From assembly GCA_002327445.1 (NCBI GenBank), contig DCWA01000046.1, positions 1 through 54,895 on the forward strand: 54,895 nucleotides of DNA. The letters are read 5' to 3'. A program made the translations under genes and the position numbers. Below, piece after piece: positions 13,423 to 22,648 of the stretch (position 1 is the first letter of the stretch; the number at the start of each line of letters is the position of its first letter). A model generated the notes under the pieces. It ran no database searches, was not told the DNA's origin, and saw only the letters and a program-made list of their open reading frames with translations. The DNA is from Desulfobacteraceae bacterium UBA2174. Lineage in GTDB: Bacteria; Desulfobacterota; Desulfobacteria; Desulfobacterales; UBA2174.

Positions 13423-14749
13423 GTTTGCGCCACAGCGAGACGCGGTCGATATCGAGGATCCGGGCGGCCCGGGTCTTGTTGCCGCCGACTTCCTCCATCA
13501 CAGAGAGGATGTACTGGCGCTCGTTTTCTTCCAGGGTCGGCCATTGGCGCGGTTCCCGGCGGGCGATGCGCAGCGCCCCGCCGTCGACTTCCCCCAGCAG
13601 ATGGCGGGGTTCGATCTGCGGGCCGTCGCACAGGGCCAAGCCGCGGGCAACGATGTTTTCCAGCTCGCGCACGTTGCCGGGGTAATCGTAGCGCTGCAAG
13701 CGCGCCATCACTTCGGGGGCCACCGATTTGACCGTGGCGCCGGCAGGGGTGTGCTTGGCGATGAAATGGCGCACCAGCAGCGGGATGTCCTCCCGGCGCT
13801 CGGCCAGGTTGGGCAGGTGGAGCGCAATGACGTTCAGCCGGTAGTAGAGATCCTGGCGGAAGGCCCCCCGTTCCACCTCCTTTTTCAGATCCCTGTTGGT
13901 GGCGGCCAGGACACGGATGTCGACGGCGATCTCGCGGGTGCCGCCCACCCGCAGGAAACTGCGCTCCTGGAGCACGCGCAGCAGGTTGACCTGCATCGGC
14001 AGGGGCAGGTCGCCGATTTCGTCGAAGAAAACCGATCCGCCGGCCGCCGCTTCCAGCAGCCCCTTCTTCTCCCGCCCCGCGCCGGTGAACGCCTCCCGCT
14101 CGTGTCCGAAGAGTTCGTTGGCGATCAGGTCCGGGGAAAAGGCGCCGCAGTTGACGGCCATGAAACGGTTGTCCGCCCGGGGAGAGAGTTCGTGCACCGC
14201 CCGGGCCACCAGTTCCTTGCCGGTGCCGGTTTCGCCGCTCACCAGCACCGTGCAGTCCAGGGCGGCCACTTGCCGGATCATCTCCTTGAGGGCCAGGATC
14301 GCCTGGCTTTGGCCGACGATGCGCTCCAGGCCGGACTGGTCGGCCACCCGGCGGCGCAGGTCGCGAATTTCCTTCTTCAGGCGGCGCTTCTCCAGCGCCT
14401 TGGCGACGATCAGGCAGAGCTCGTCGATCTGGATCGGTTTGGCGATGTAGTGATAGGCGCCCCGGCGCATTGCTTCCACCGCGGTTTCCACCGAGGCGTA
14501 GCCGGTGATGACCACCACTTCGGCATCGGGCTGAAGCCTTTTGGCCCGGGCCAGCACCTCAAGGCCGTCGACGGTCTGCATGCGCAAATCGGTGAGGACG
14601 AAGCCGACGTCCGTGTCGGCGAGCCGTTCGATGGCCTCGGTGCCGTCGGCCGCCGTGAGGACGCGATAGCCCTTCTTGCCGAGGGAATGGGCGAGATTCT
14701 CCCGGGCGATGGCCTCGTCATCGACGATGAGGATGGTTTCGTTATCCAC
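13394..14749 (-). CDS. Sigma-54-dependent NtrC-family response regulator
   Basis: This 451-residue protein has a receiver domain (about 4-118; Asp10/11, phospho-acceptor Asp54, Thr82, Lys104), a sigma-54 activator AAA+ domain (about 142-370; Walker A GETGTGKE 172-179, Walker B SVFFDE 239-244) and a Fis-type helix-turn-helix at the end (NKTRAARILDIDRVSLWRKL). The sigma-54 contact motif reads EAFTGA (219-224) in place of the usual GAFTGA. The GTG start, with CGGAGAT upstream, overlaps the kinase stop codon, so the pair is translationally coupled. No sigma-54 promoter was located nearby. Confidence 0.93.
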   Translation of the reverse strand: MDNETILIVDDEAIARENLAHSLGKKGYRVLTAADGTEAIERLADTDVGFVLTDLRMQTVDGLEVLARAKRLQPDAEVVVITGYASVETAVEAMRRGAYHYIAKPIQIDELCLIVAKALEKRRLKKEIRDLRRRVADQSGLERIVGQSQAILALKEMIRQVAALDCTVLVSGETGTGKELVARAVHELSPRADNRFMAVNCGAFSPDLIANELFGHEREAFTGAGREKKGLLEAAAGGSVFFDEIGDLPLPMQVNLLRVLQERSFLRVGGTREIAVDIRVLAATNRDLKKEVERGAFRQDLYYRLNVIALHLPNLAERREDIPLLVRHFIAKHTPAGATVKSVAPEVMARLQRYDYPGNVRELENIVARGLALCDGPQIEPRHLLGEVDGGALRIARREPRQWPTLEENERQYILSVMEEVGGNKTRAARILDIDRVSLWRKLKRYRIDSD

Positions 14750-16205
14750 CGGTGGCGATCTCCGCCCCGCATGGGGGTTCGATGGGCAGGCGGATAACGA
14801 AGGTGCAGCCCTCGCCCGGTTCGCTTTCGACGCCAATGCTGCCGCGGTGCTGTTTGATGATGCCGTAGGCGACTGCCAGCCCCAGGCCAGTACCCTGGGT
14901 GTCGCTCTTGGTGGTGAAAAAGGGGTCGAAGATGCGGCTGCGGATCTCAGGGGGAATCCCCGGCCCGCTGTCGTGCACGGTAATCACCACCTGGCAGGAC
15001 ACCCGGTCGGCTTCGGCCCGCAACGTGACGCGCCCCGGCCCGGAACCGATGGCCTGGACGGCGTTGAGCAGCAGATTGAGCAGCACTTCCTGGAACCGCT
15101 GCACATCCACCTGCACCTTGAGGTCCGGCGGGATTTCGGTATGCACTTCCACCTCGGCCGGCACTTGGGCCGCGATGAGGGTGATGGCCCGCCTGGCGAT
15201 GACGTCCAGTTCGATCCAGCGCATGGAAAAGATCTTGGTGCGGGAGAATTCCAGCAACCCTTTGACGATATCGCGGGCCCGCACCGTCTCCTGGTCGATG
15301 TTGCCGAGCATCTTGCGCACGAACTGCGGATCGCAGGCATCGAGCTCGTCGATGGCGATCTGGCAGGAGGTCCAGATGTTGTTGAGGGGATTGTTGAGCT
15401 GGTGGGCCACGCCTGCGGCCATGGTGCCGAGGGAGGAGAGCTTCTGGCTCTGGATCATCTGGGCCTCGTGGCGTTCGAGTTCCTCCACCATGTGGTTGAA
15501 GGCTTCCATCAACTGGCGCATCTCGATTTCGCTGGCATGGACCGGGATTTTCCCGAAGCGCCCGCCGGCGATGTTTTCCGTGGCGGCGCGCAGGAGATAA
15601 AGCAGTTTGAAGAACTTGCGAAAGACCAGGAAAGGCAGCACCGCGCCCAGGGCCAGCGCCACGGCGAAGACCCCGAGGAGCTGCGCCCGGAGGGTCTCCA
15701 GGATGTGGCAGATCATGGTGCGCTCGAAGGTCACTTCCTGCTGGGCGATGTCGATCATCTTCTGTCCGAGCTCGCGCACCTCGGCTATCGGACGGGCCGA
15801 CTCGATATAATCGTATTCCCCCGCATTGGTGCCGGCGAATTGATTCATCCGGTCCTGGTAGGTGCTGATGGCCTCCCGGAGGTCGTTGAGCTGGGGCTGG
15901 CTGCGCAGGTTGATGGCGCGCCGTTCGATGTCCTCCACCAGGTTCAGCGCCTGCCCGATGTAGCGGCGGTTTTCTTCCAGGTCCTGGGGATTGTGATAGA
16001 GGAGATAGTTCTTTTCGTAGCGGCGGATTTCCAGAATCACCCCGTTGAGGTTGTCGGCCAGCTCCACCACCTCGAATTTTCGGCCCACCGTTTCCAGGTC
16101 ATCGAAGGACACCGTGCCCAGGGCGACGATGGCGATGATGTAGGAAACGAGAATCAGGATGATTTTTTCTTTGAGGCCCGGGGGGCGCAAAAAATGGTGA
16201 TCCAT
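14742..16205 (-). CDS. Membrane sensor histidine kinase
   Basis: This 487-residue kinase has a first membrane segment (about 13-33), a helical periplasmic sensor of about 140 residues (34-172, four-helix-bundle character), a second segment (about 174-196), a HAMP linker (about 197-250), the H-box with phospho-acceptor His268 (GVAHQLNNPLNN) and an ATPase domain (N-box LLNAVQAI; G1 DSGPGIP; F FDPFFTTK; G2 GTGLGLAVAYGI). It is partner of the NtrC-type regulator downstream. Both this regulator and the nearby receiver-Lon protein are plausible phosphorylation targets. The signal sensed is unknown. Confidence 0.92.
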   Translation of the reverse strand: MDHHFLRPPGLKEKIILILVSYIIAIVALGTVSFDDLETVGRKFEVVELADNLNGVILEIRRYEKNYLLYHNPQDLEENRRYIGQALNLVEDIERRAINLRSQPQLNDLREAISTYQDRMNQFAGTNAGEYDYIESARPIAEVRELGQKMIDIAQQEVTFERTMICHILETLRAQLLGVFAVALALGAVLPFLVFRKFFKLLYLLRAATENIAGGRFGKIPVHASEIEMRQLMEAFNHMVEELERHEAQMIQSQKLSSLGTMAAGVAHQLNNPLNNIWTSCQIAIDELDACDPQFVRKMLGNIDQETVRARDIVKGLLEFSRTKIFSMRWIELDVIARRAITLIAAQVPAEVEVHTEIPPDLKVQVDVQRFQEVLLNLLLNAVQAIGSGPGRVTLRAEADRVSCQVVITVHDSGPGIPPEIRSRIFDPFFTTKSDTQGTGLGLAVAYGIIKQHRGSIGVESEPGEGCTFVIRLPIEPPCGAEIATGG

Positions 16206-16361
16206 GGGTGCTTGACCCGCTCAACTCCCGCATCCGCCGCTGGAGACGATTTATTGAAGAAATGAATGAGGTTGCAGCAGAAACATGCCACAAACCGATT
16301 CCGATGGCAACACGGGTGGATGCGGCTTGGGCGGGGGGTGCCTCGCCATCGGGTTCGCACT

Positions 16362-18026
16362 TCAATCCCGCGGCCGCGGCCGTTGGAGATATCGCTCCTG
16401 GTAGGCCGGAAAAACTTTTTCCCAGGTGGCGGTTTGCCTTGCCCAGGCATCTGCCTGGCGCATCAACCGGATACGGGCCTCCGGATTGGCGTGCAGGTCC
16501 GCGGCACGGTGCATGGCATCCACCAGGCCGCGGAGAATCGACCGGTCGCCGAGGCCGAAAAAGCCGATCCCGGTCTGCCCGTTGACGATTTTGGACAGAC
16601 CCCCCACCTGGTTGACCACGGGGATGTTGCCGTTGAGCTGGGCGCGCAGATCCGCCAGCCCGCAAGGCTCGAAGCGCGACGGCATCAGGAGGAAATCGCC
16701 GGCCGCGAAGACTTCCCGGGCCACCTCTTCGCTGCGACCGTCCAGCAAGACCACCCGGCCGGGAAAGCGTCCGGCGATCTCATCGAACCGGGATGAACGG
16801 CCGGCGCCCAGCAGGCACAGGGCCGCGGCGTCCCGGTAGGGAAAGACCTCCTCCACGGCCCGGGCCAGGATGTCGGCGCCTTTCTGGGCGTCGAGGCGGC
16901 CCACGTAGGTGAACAAGACGCCCCGGTCCGGATGGAACCCGTCCAGGCTGCCGGTGACCGATGCGATCCGGTCCCAGTAGGCCGGGCGGATCGCGGGGCT
17001 TTGGAGTCGATGGCGGAAGGCGGCTTGGAACGGCTGCTTCCAGTCGAAATCGCCGCAAGCGATTCCCTCGGGACGAACCGCGGCATCGATGGCTTCGGGG
17101 CCGGCCTCCTCGGGGTCGATGCCGTTGGTGATTCCCGAGAGGGTGGCGCGCAGGGTTCCGGCCCGGCGGTGACGTTCCAGGAACACGGCCAGCGTCCTGA
17201 TCTCCATATCGCTCTCGGCGGTCTCGGAAGTGCCCGCCTGCATCAACTCCCACAAGTACCCCTCGCTGACCACCGTGAGGTGATCGCCATGCAGGGCGGC
17301 GGCGGCAAAAGGCTCGAATCCGGGCATGGCATGAATCCCGTCGTCGACGATGCAGGAACGGATCTCCTCGGGGGCCACGTCCAGAGCATGGGCGAGAAAG
17401 TTCGTCTCCCACCCGACATTGTCCATCCAGAGGCGCTGGCGCAGCCCCCATCCGAGGTTGTGGGCCGTAAAAACGTAGGTGAGGTGGTTGAGCGTTCCAG
17501 AGAAGGGAAAGCCGCGGCAAGCCGCCAGTGCCAGGGTCGCCACATGGGCGTCGTGGCCGTGGACAACGGCGGGAACCTTGGGTGAGACCCTGGCGCCGAT
17601 ATAGGTCAGCGCGGCTTTCTGCAGCAGCAGGTTGATGGGGTAGACATCCGGATAATCGGGCCGGCCGTAGGGGGAGGAGCGGCGGGCAAACCGCGGGGAA
17701 TCCACCAGGCAGAGCCGCACCGCGGCGCCGGCTGCCGGCAGTGCGATTTCGGCGAAACGCGCCATTTCGGTATCTTGGGGGCCGGGATCGGACTTGCCGG
17801 GGAACCACAGGCGCACCGGATGCACGGGGGCCGTGCGCAAGGCGTGCCGGAGCCTTTCCCCGAAGCGGGCCTCGAAGCCATCATCCAGGCGGCCGTACCG
17901 CGGCAGGATGATGGTGGTGTCGAATCCGGAGAGGGCGCATTGCTTGGCCACTTGGTGAACCACGTCTCCCAGGCCGCCAACGCTGGCAATTCCGGTGCAC
18001 TCGGTGGCGATATGAAACACTTGCAT
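16362..18026 (-). CDS. GT5-like glycogen/starch-synthase-type glycosyltransferase
   Basis: This 554-residue GT-B glycosyltransferase opens MQVFHIATECTGIASVGGLG, the nucleotide-sugar-binding GGLG region of glycogen synthases, and in the C-terminal half has LFTYVGRLDAQKGADIL and MPSRFEPCGLADL, the family's acceptor/donor-site motifs. It is divergent from standard GlgA (which is about 480 residues) and is not beside glgB/glgC. It is the last gene of a leftward set with two GT-A glycosyltransferases and a HAD phosphatase, so a role in extending or making a glycosylglycerate-type osmolyte is as likely as glycogen synthesis. The start has a GAGGAA site upstream. Confidence 0.82.
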   Translation of the reverse strand: MQVFHIATECTGIASVGGLGDVVHQVAKQCALSGFDTTIILPRYGRLDDGFEARFGERLRHALRTAPVHPVRLWFPGKSDPGPQDTEMARFAEIALPAAGAAVRLCLVDSPRFARRSSPYGRPDYPDVYPINLLLQKAALTYIGARVSPKVPAVVHGHDAHVATLALAACRGFPFSGTLNHLTYVFTAHNLGWGLRQRLWMDNVGWETNFLAHALDVAPEEIRSCIVDDGIHAMPGFEPFAAAALHGDHLTVVSEGYLWELMQAGTSETAESDMEIRTLAVFLERHRRAGTLRATLSGITNGIDPEEAGPEAIDAAVRPEGIACGDFDWKQPFQAAFRHRLQSPAIRPAYWDRIASVTGSLDGFHPDRGVLFTYVGRLDAQKGADILARAVEEVFPYRDAAALCLLGAGRSSRFDEIAGRFPGRVVLLDGRSEEVAREVFAAGDFLLMPSRFEPCGLADLRAQLNGNIPVVNQVGGLSKIVNGQTGIGFFGLGDRSILRGLVDAMHRAADLHANPEARIRLMRQADAWARQTATWEKVFPAYQERYLQRPRPRD

Positions 18027-18131
18027 CGGTTTTTGTTCCTCTGTCAGATGAAAATGGCACCTGCCGGAAGGGCGGAGCCGGAAAGGTGGCACCGTCCCGG
18101 AGCGATTGCGCGCCCCTGGAATCGAAACCGG

Positions 18132-19343
18132 TCAGGCGCCGTTGTCGCGTTCGACGCATTCCGCCAGGCGATCCTGAAAATCCGGGATGGCCGCGGTGAC
18201 CCGCACCCAGGCCGGCATCATGGGAATGCCCACCGGGTCTTCGAGAAACTCCGGGATGGCACAGCGCAGCGAGTCGACGAAAGCCTCCACCGCTTCGATT
18301 TCGCTGTGCCGATCGTAGGTCAGGCCGTTGATCAGGGAAAGGGCATGGTACTTTTCGATGCTGGCGCGCGCTTCCTGGGTGTAAGTCGCGATCATGGTGC
18401 GAAAAAAGGCGCTGCTCAGGATGATGCCATCCTGGGCCAGCACCCTGAAGAGTGCCTTGCCGATATCGCAGGCCATGCGGATCAATCCCTCCGAAGGGCG
18501 GCCCTTTTCCAACTCCTGGTGTTTGTGTTCGTAGGATTCGGCAATTTCCACCTGGCAGATGCGGTTGACCGATGCCTTCTGGTAAATTTCGCTCAGCAGG
18601 GACACTTCCAGACCCCAGGTCGGGGAGATCCGGATTCCCTTGGCCAGGCCGGCGATCATGGCGAACTCACCGGACAGGGCGTAGCGGAAATTGTCCAGAT
18701 AGGCCAGGAAGTCGATGTTGCCCAGCATGCGGCGGAGGGTCCGGATCAGGGGCGTGTAGAACAGGCGGGTCACCCGTCCGTAGAGCCGATCGGTGACCCG
18801 GGCATAATACCCCTTGCTGAATTCGAACTCGGTGGCGGGGTGAACGACGGGATAGAGCAGACGGGCCAGCAGGGAGCGCCGGTAATTGACGATGTCGCAG
18901 TCATGGGTGGCCATGGCGTACACATCGCGGTCGGCCAGGATGTAGCCCATCGTCATCCACACCGAGCGCCCCTTGCCCGGGTGGTCCATGGTGAAGTCGG
19001 CCCGTCGCAGTTCCTCCAGCAGGGCCTGCATCCCCGGTCCGTCGTGCCAGACGATCTTCACTTCCATCGGCAGGCCGGACATCTGGCGCCGGGCGGCCTC
19101 GAACTGGCGCCGGTCGGCCCGATCCAGGGAGAGCACGACCTTGTGCAGGTAGCCCACCCGCTGGAGTTCGGCGATGATGCCGGGCATGGCGGGCGTGTCG
19201 AATTCCGAGTACAGCGCGGGCAGCAGGAGGGTGCTCTTGCGCTTTCGGCCAATCTTGAACAGTTCCTCCTCCAGACCTTCGATGGGCCGCTCTTTCAGAT
19301 GCTGCAGGACCGTCACTTCTCCGTTTTGCCAGAAGTCCGACAT
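18132..19343 (-). CDS. GT81-like glycosyltransferase (glucosyl-3-phosphoglycerate synthase type)
   Basis: This 403-residue GT-A enzyme is related to GpgS. Visible features are the donor-site strand STLLLPALYSEFDTPAMPGI, the PGKGRSVWMT motif, the metal-binding DCD (in THDCDIVNYRR), the acceptor-side SGEFAMIAGL and WGLEVSLLSEIY, and a VEIAESYEHKHQ segment typical of the C-terminal part of the family. GpgS moves glucose from NDP-glucose to 3-phosphoglycerate. The ATG comes 1 base after the previous gene's stop (TGAGATG), with AAAGGAGG inside that gene. Mannosyl-3-phosphoglycerate synthesis is the main alternative. Confidence 0.75.
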   Translation of the reverse strand: MSDFWQNGEVTVLQHLKERPIEGLEEELFKIGRKRKSTLLLPALYSEFDTPAMPGIIAELQRVGYLHKVVLSLDRADRRQFEAARRQMSGLPMEVKIVWHDGPGMQALLEELRRADFTMDHPGKGRSVWMTMGYILADRDVYAMATHDCDIVNYRRSLLARLLYPVVHPATEFEFSKGYYARVTDRLYGRVTRLFYTPLIRTLRRMLGNIDFLAYLDNFRYALSGEFAMIAGLAKGIRISPTWGLEVSLLSEIYQKASVNRICQVEIAESYEHKHQELEKGRPSEGLIRMACDIGKALFRVLAQDGIILSSAFFRTMIATYTQEARASIEKYHALSLINGLTYDRHSEIEAVEAFVDSLRCAIPEFLEDPVGIPMMPAWVRVTAAIPDFQDRLAECVERDNGA

Positions 19344-19344
19344 C

Positions 19345-20592
19345 TCAGCCTCCTTTCTTCCATACGGACTGGAGGTAGTCCTTCATCTGCTCGAAGACTT
19401 CGGCCTGATCGTTGAAGAGACCTTCCGACTGCTCGGCATCCTTGTCTTTCAACTCGTTGATCAGGGATGCCACCCGGGCGTGGTAAAGCGGAATGAGGGT
19501 GCCGAGGATCTTGATCCTTTGGCGGGGCGTGACCTGGAAGGCCGCGGCGTAGCGGTACACCGTCCTGACCCAGGTTTCGATGGGGAGGGCGAAGGCGTCG
19601 ATGCCGTTTCCCGCGGCAAGTTCCTGGAATACCGCGTAGTCCCGTTCATCCAGCACCTGCTGCCAGATCCCCTGGAAATTGCCGAAGCCGAGGCGGAAAT
19701 AGTCGACGAGGCTTTGCCGGTCGATTTCAAAGGACGGGGCATCTTGACGGATTTCCGATCCCACCAGATCGACGTCCCGGGATCCTTCGATATGGCGCCA
19801 GTAGTCTTCGTTGGATTCCATCAGGTTGAAGATCGTGCCCACCACCTGCTGGAACATCGGCCCCAGATCGGCGGCCGGGTCTTTCCGCCCGTGGATCTTG
19901 GCGCCCAGCCGGGCCTGGCAGACGGCGAATCCGCCGACGATGGCCGACACCGTCATGTAGATGTCGATGCCGAAGCGGGCCACGTCGGACTCCCAGACGT
20001 CCTGATCCAGGTAGTGGGTGAGGAGTTTGCGGGAGACGCCGAAATCCCCGCCGATGGGCTGGCGCACCCGCTTGCCGTACAGGGCCCGGGTAAGGTTGTA
20101 GGCGATGGTGTTGGTGATGGTGCCGTCGAATTTGTAGCGTCGGTAATACGGGCAGACCAGGTCGTAGCCGTGGAATACGGGATCTATGAGGTTTTTCACC
20201 CATTCGCTCGTGATGGACACCAGATCCGAGTCGAACACGGCCACCGCTTCGGCCCTGAGGAATCGGGCGGCCTCGAAGATGGCCCTGAGCCCCGACCCCT
20301 TGCCGGGGATGCCGCGGTAGATGGTGACGATCTTTTCGATGTTGAAGGAATCCACCTCGACCTGCTCGGCCATTTCGCGCGAATCGTCGGTGGAGCCGCC
20401 GTCGGACACCAGAATCAACGCCTTGGCGTCGCGGAAATGTTTCTCGAGACCCCTGGCCACGCTCTCGATGACATGGATCACGGCGGGGCCGCTGTGATAG
20501 GTGGGGATGCCGATGACGATGTCGGCATGGTCCAGGGTTTCGATTCTCTCTCGCAAGGTGGGTCTCAGCGCAGTGGAAAAACGTTGGGTCAT
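19345..20592 (-). CDS. GT2/GT81-like glycosyltransferase
   Basis: This 415-residue GT-A enzyme has DIVIGIPTYHSG (24-35), VSDGGSTDDS (62-71), PGKGSGLRAIF (96-106) and the metal-binding DSD (121-123). GGDFGVSRKLLTHY and RFGIDIYMTV follow. It is similar in plan to its downstream neighbour, suggesting an old duplication, so either of the two could be the 3-phosphoglycerate glycosyltransferase and the other a second sugar transferase. The start has AGGAGG 9 bases upstream. The C-terminal about 120 residues are helical and charged, possibly for oligomerisation. Confidence 0.75.
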   Translation of the reverse strand: MTQRFSTALRPTLRERIETLDHADIVIGIPTYHSGPAVIHVIESVARGLEKHFRDAKALILVSDGGSTDDSREMAEQVEVDSFNIEKIVTIYRGIPGKGSGLRAIFEAARFLRAEAVAVFDSDLVSITSEWVKNLIDPVFHGYDLVCPYYRRYKFDGTITNTIAYNLTRALYGKRVRQPIGGDFGVSRKLLTHYLDQDVWESDVARFGIDIYMTVSAIVGGFAVCQARLGAKIHGRKDPAADLGPMFQQVVGTIFNLMESNEDYWRHIEGSRDVDLVGSEIRQDAPSFEIDRQSLVDYFRLGFGNFQGIWQQVLDERDYAVFQELAAGNGIDAFALPIETWVRTVYRYAAAFQVTPRQRIKILGTLIPLYHARVASLINELKDKDAEQSEGLFNDQAEVFEQMKDYLQSVWKKGG

Positions 20593-20668
20593 CGGGTCGG
20601 CCTCCTTTCTTGGAGAGGCCCGGCGCCGGTGATCGGACGCGGATGGCCTCGGGGGTTGACAGATTGAT

Positions 20669-20692
20669 GCCTTCTTCAAGCAATGAGAAGGC
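20669..20692 (-). promoter_or_regulatory. Intercistronic hairpin after the HAD phosphatase gene
   Basis: GCCTTCT (20669-20675) and AGAAGGC (20686-20692) form a 7-bp stem whose outer base overlaps the HAD stop codon. There is no T-run, so mRNA processing or partial attenuation is more likely than full termination. Confidence 0.35.
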
Positions 20693-21519
20693 TATGGAGA
20701 TGCGATGGCCGTGAAGACGTTGGCCGCCAGCAGACGCAGGACCACTTGGTTCCATCCCCGGCTGCCCGGGGCGCGTCCGCGGATGAGCCCCGCAAGCGGC
20801 ACCTGCGCCAGGGTGCCGTCGTCATGGGGCAGCAGCACGGGCAGATCCACCACGGCCAGCATGGATGCATCGTTGGGGCTGTCGCCAATACCGATGGTCA
20901 CCGGCGGTTTGTCCAGGATCTGCCGGAAAAGGCCGATGAGATGCGTCACGGCCCGCCCCTTGCTCTGAGCAGCGGCGATGAGGTGGAAGAATCGCCCCCC
21001 CCTGACGATGGCCAGATCCCTGGCCGCGGCCCAGTTTTCCAGATCCCGGAGCCGGGACGGGTCGGCCAGGATGAAGGGCTCGCTGTGCTCTCTTTGGCGG
21101 GCGAGGATCGCCTGATCGAGGGGCAGTCCGGTCCTTCGCATCACCTCGGCGGCATCCATGTCGCCGAACCCTCTGACGGGAAACCGTTGCCGGGCGGCCG
21201 CCAAGGCGTCGCGGACGAGGCGGTACGGCATCCCCCAGCGGAACACCCGGTATCCTTCTTCCGGCAGGGCGTCGCTGACGCGGAGCCTTCGGTAGCCTTC
21301 CGGCACATAGAGGGCGGCGCCGCTTTCGACGATGAACGGATCCCGGATGCCGAGTTGCATCCGGACCGCTTCCACTTCCGGCCGGCATTTGCTGGTGACG
21401 GCGATCAGCGGGATGCGGTCCCGGCGGATCCACTCCAGTGCCTCCGCGGCCCCGGCGAAGCCGTACCCTTCATGGTCCAACAGGCTGGCGTCCAAGTCGG
21501 TGAAAATGATGACGGCCAT
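20692..21519 (-). CDS. HAD-IIB phosphatase, mannosyl/glucosyl-3-phosphoglycerate phosphatase type
   Basis: This 275-residue HAD enzyme opens MAVIIFTDLDASLLDHEGYG, with the nucleophile and acid aspartates in DLD, then has TSKCRPEVEA (motif II), a C2b cap with VESGAALYVPEG, SKGRAV with the conserved Lys (motif III) and GIGDSPNDASML (motif IV). The wording matches the MPGP family, which dephosphorylates mannosyl- or glucosyl-3-phosphoglycerate to the free osmolyte. It is the first gene of the leftward cluster, upstream of the two GT-A transferases, which strengthens the compatible-solute reading. Confidence 0.85.
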   Translation of the reverse strand: MAVIIFTDLDASLLDHEGYGFAGAAEALEWIRRDRIPLIAVTSKCRPEVEAVRMQLGIRDPFIVESGAALYVPEGYRRLRVSDALPEEGYRVFRWGMPYRLVRDALAAARQRFPVRGFGDMDAAEVMRRTGLPLDQAILARQREHSEPFILADPSRLRDLENWAAARDLAIVRGGRFFHLIAAAQSKGRAVTHLIGLFRQILDKPPVTIGIGDSPNDASMLAVVDLPVLLPHDDGTLAQVPLAGLIRGRAPGSRGWNQVVLRLLAANVFTAIASP

Positions 21520-21665
21520 GACCGCGATTCCAGGGACAGCCGGTTGAGGTTCAAGCGGGCGCTGTGGGCGCCGGCGCGTCGCTGTTTATTAAAATAGTAA
21601 TCGATTTGAATGGTTGGGTCAACCCATGGCGCGCGCATCGGCGTCGCCGCAAGGTCGGGGCGCTT

Positions 21666-22460
21666 TCAGGGGAGGGCTGCGGCGGGAATGCGAAAGAGGC
21701 GGCAGGTGTTGGCCCACACCTGCTCGGCCAGGGCTTCGGGGTTCTGACCGCGCATTTCGGCGACCTTGAGGAGCACGGTGCGCACGAAGGCCGGTTCGTT
21801 GCGGCGGTGGCGCTTGCGCTCTGGGGTGGGGGTGAGGTAGGGGGCATCGGTTTCGACCAGGAGTCGGTCGGCGGGGATGCGCGGCACCAGGCCGCGAAGT
21901 TCCCGGCCGCGGGCGGCAAGGGTGACGATGCCGGTGATGCCGATGTAGAATCCCATTCCCAGGTAGCCCTCCAGCTCCGATGCGGTGCCTGAAAAACAAT
22001 GGACGACACCGCGCCGGTCGGGCCAGTCGTGGGCGCGGATCAGCTCCAGCAGACGGCCGCCGCTGTCCCGTTCGTGGAGAATGATCGGCAGCTCCAGCCC
22101 GCGGGCGACCTCCAACTGGCGCACGAACCAGCGCTCCTGATCGGAACGGGGCGAGTGCATGCGGTTGAAGTCCAGACCGATTTCTCCCCAGGCGCGCACC
22201 TTTGCGCTGCCGGTCAGCGACTGGATCCGTTCCAGGACGGCTTCGCCGCACCCGGCCGCATCATGGGGGTGGACCCCCACCGAAGCCCAGCACGGCGCGT
22301 ACTGATCCGCGAGGTCCACGGCCCGGCGGCTGCTCGCTTCGTCGGTGCCGACGATCATGGCGCCGCGCACCCCGTTTTCGGCCATGCGCGTCATCACTTG
22401 GGGCAGGTCGGCTTCGAATTCCGCATCATTCAGGTGGCAGTGGCTGTCGAAAATGTTCAT
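21666..22460 (-). CDS. tatD: TatD-family metal-dependent DNase
   Basis: This 264-residue amidohydrolase-fold nuclease has the metal ligands in DSHCHLND (5-12), GEIGLDFNR, an HERDSGG segment, HCFSG and VETDAPYLTP. TatD proteins act as 3'-5' exonucleases and in DNA repair or degradation. The length is standard. It appears monocistronic and is divergent from nfnA, sharing a 188-bp upstream region. Confidence 0.93.
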   Translation of the reverse strand: MNIFDSHCHLNDAEFEADLPQVMTRMAENGVRGAMIVGTDEASSRRAVDLADQYAPCWASVGVHPHDAAGCGEAVLERIQSLTGSAKVRAWGEIGLDFNRMHSPRSDQERWFVRQLEVARGLELPIILHERDSGGRLLELIRAHDWPDRRGVVHCFSGTASELEGYLGMGFYIGITGIVTLAARGRELRGLVPRIPADRLLVETDAPYLTPTPERKRHRRNEPAFVRTVLLKVAEMRGQNPEALAEQVWANTCRLFRIPAAALP

Positions 22461-22648
22461 CCGCGATTCCTCCCTTGGAGCAGCCTGAGGCGCCTACCAC
22501 AACTTGGGCTGAAAATGCAAATCCGCCGTTGGATTTGGCTTGATTTAATAATGGGTATATGCTTCTTTGGGCGTTGCAAAATCGTCCCCCGACCCCCGGT
22601 GCGAAAGCCCGGGGAGATCGTTTCGGTGTACCTTGTGCGGAGGTGGAT

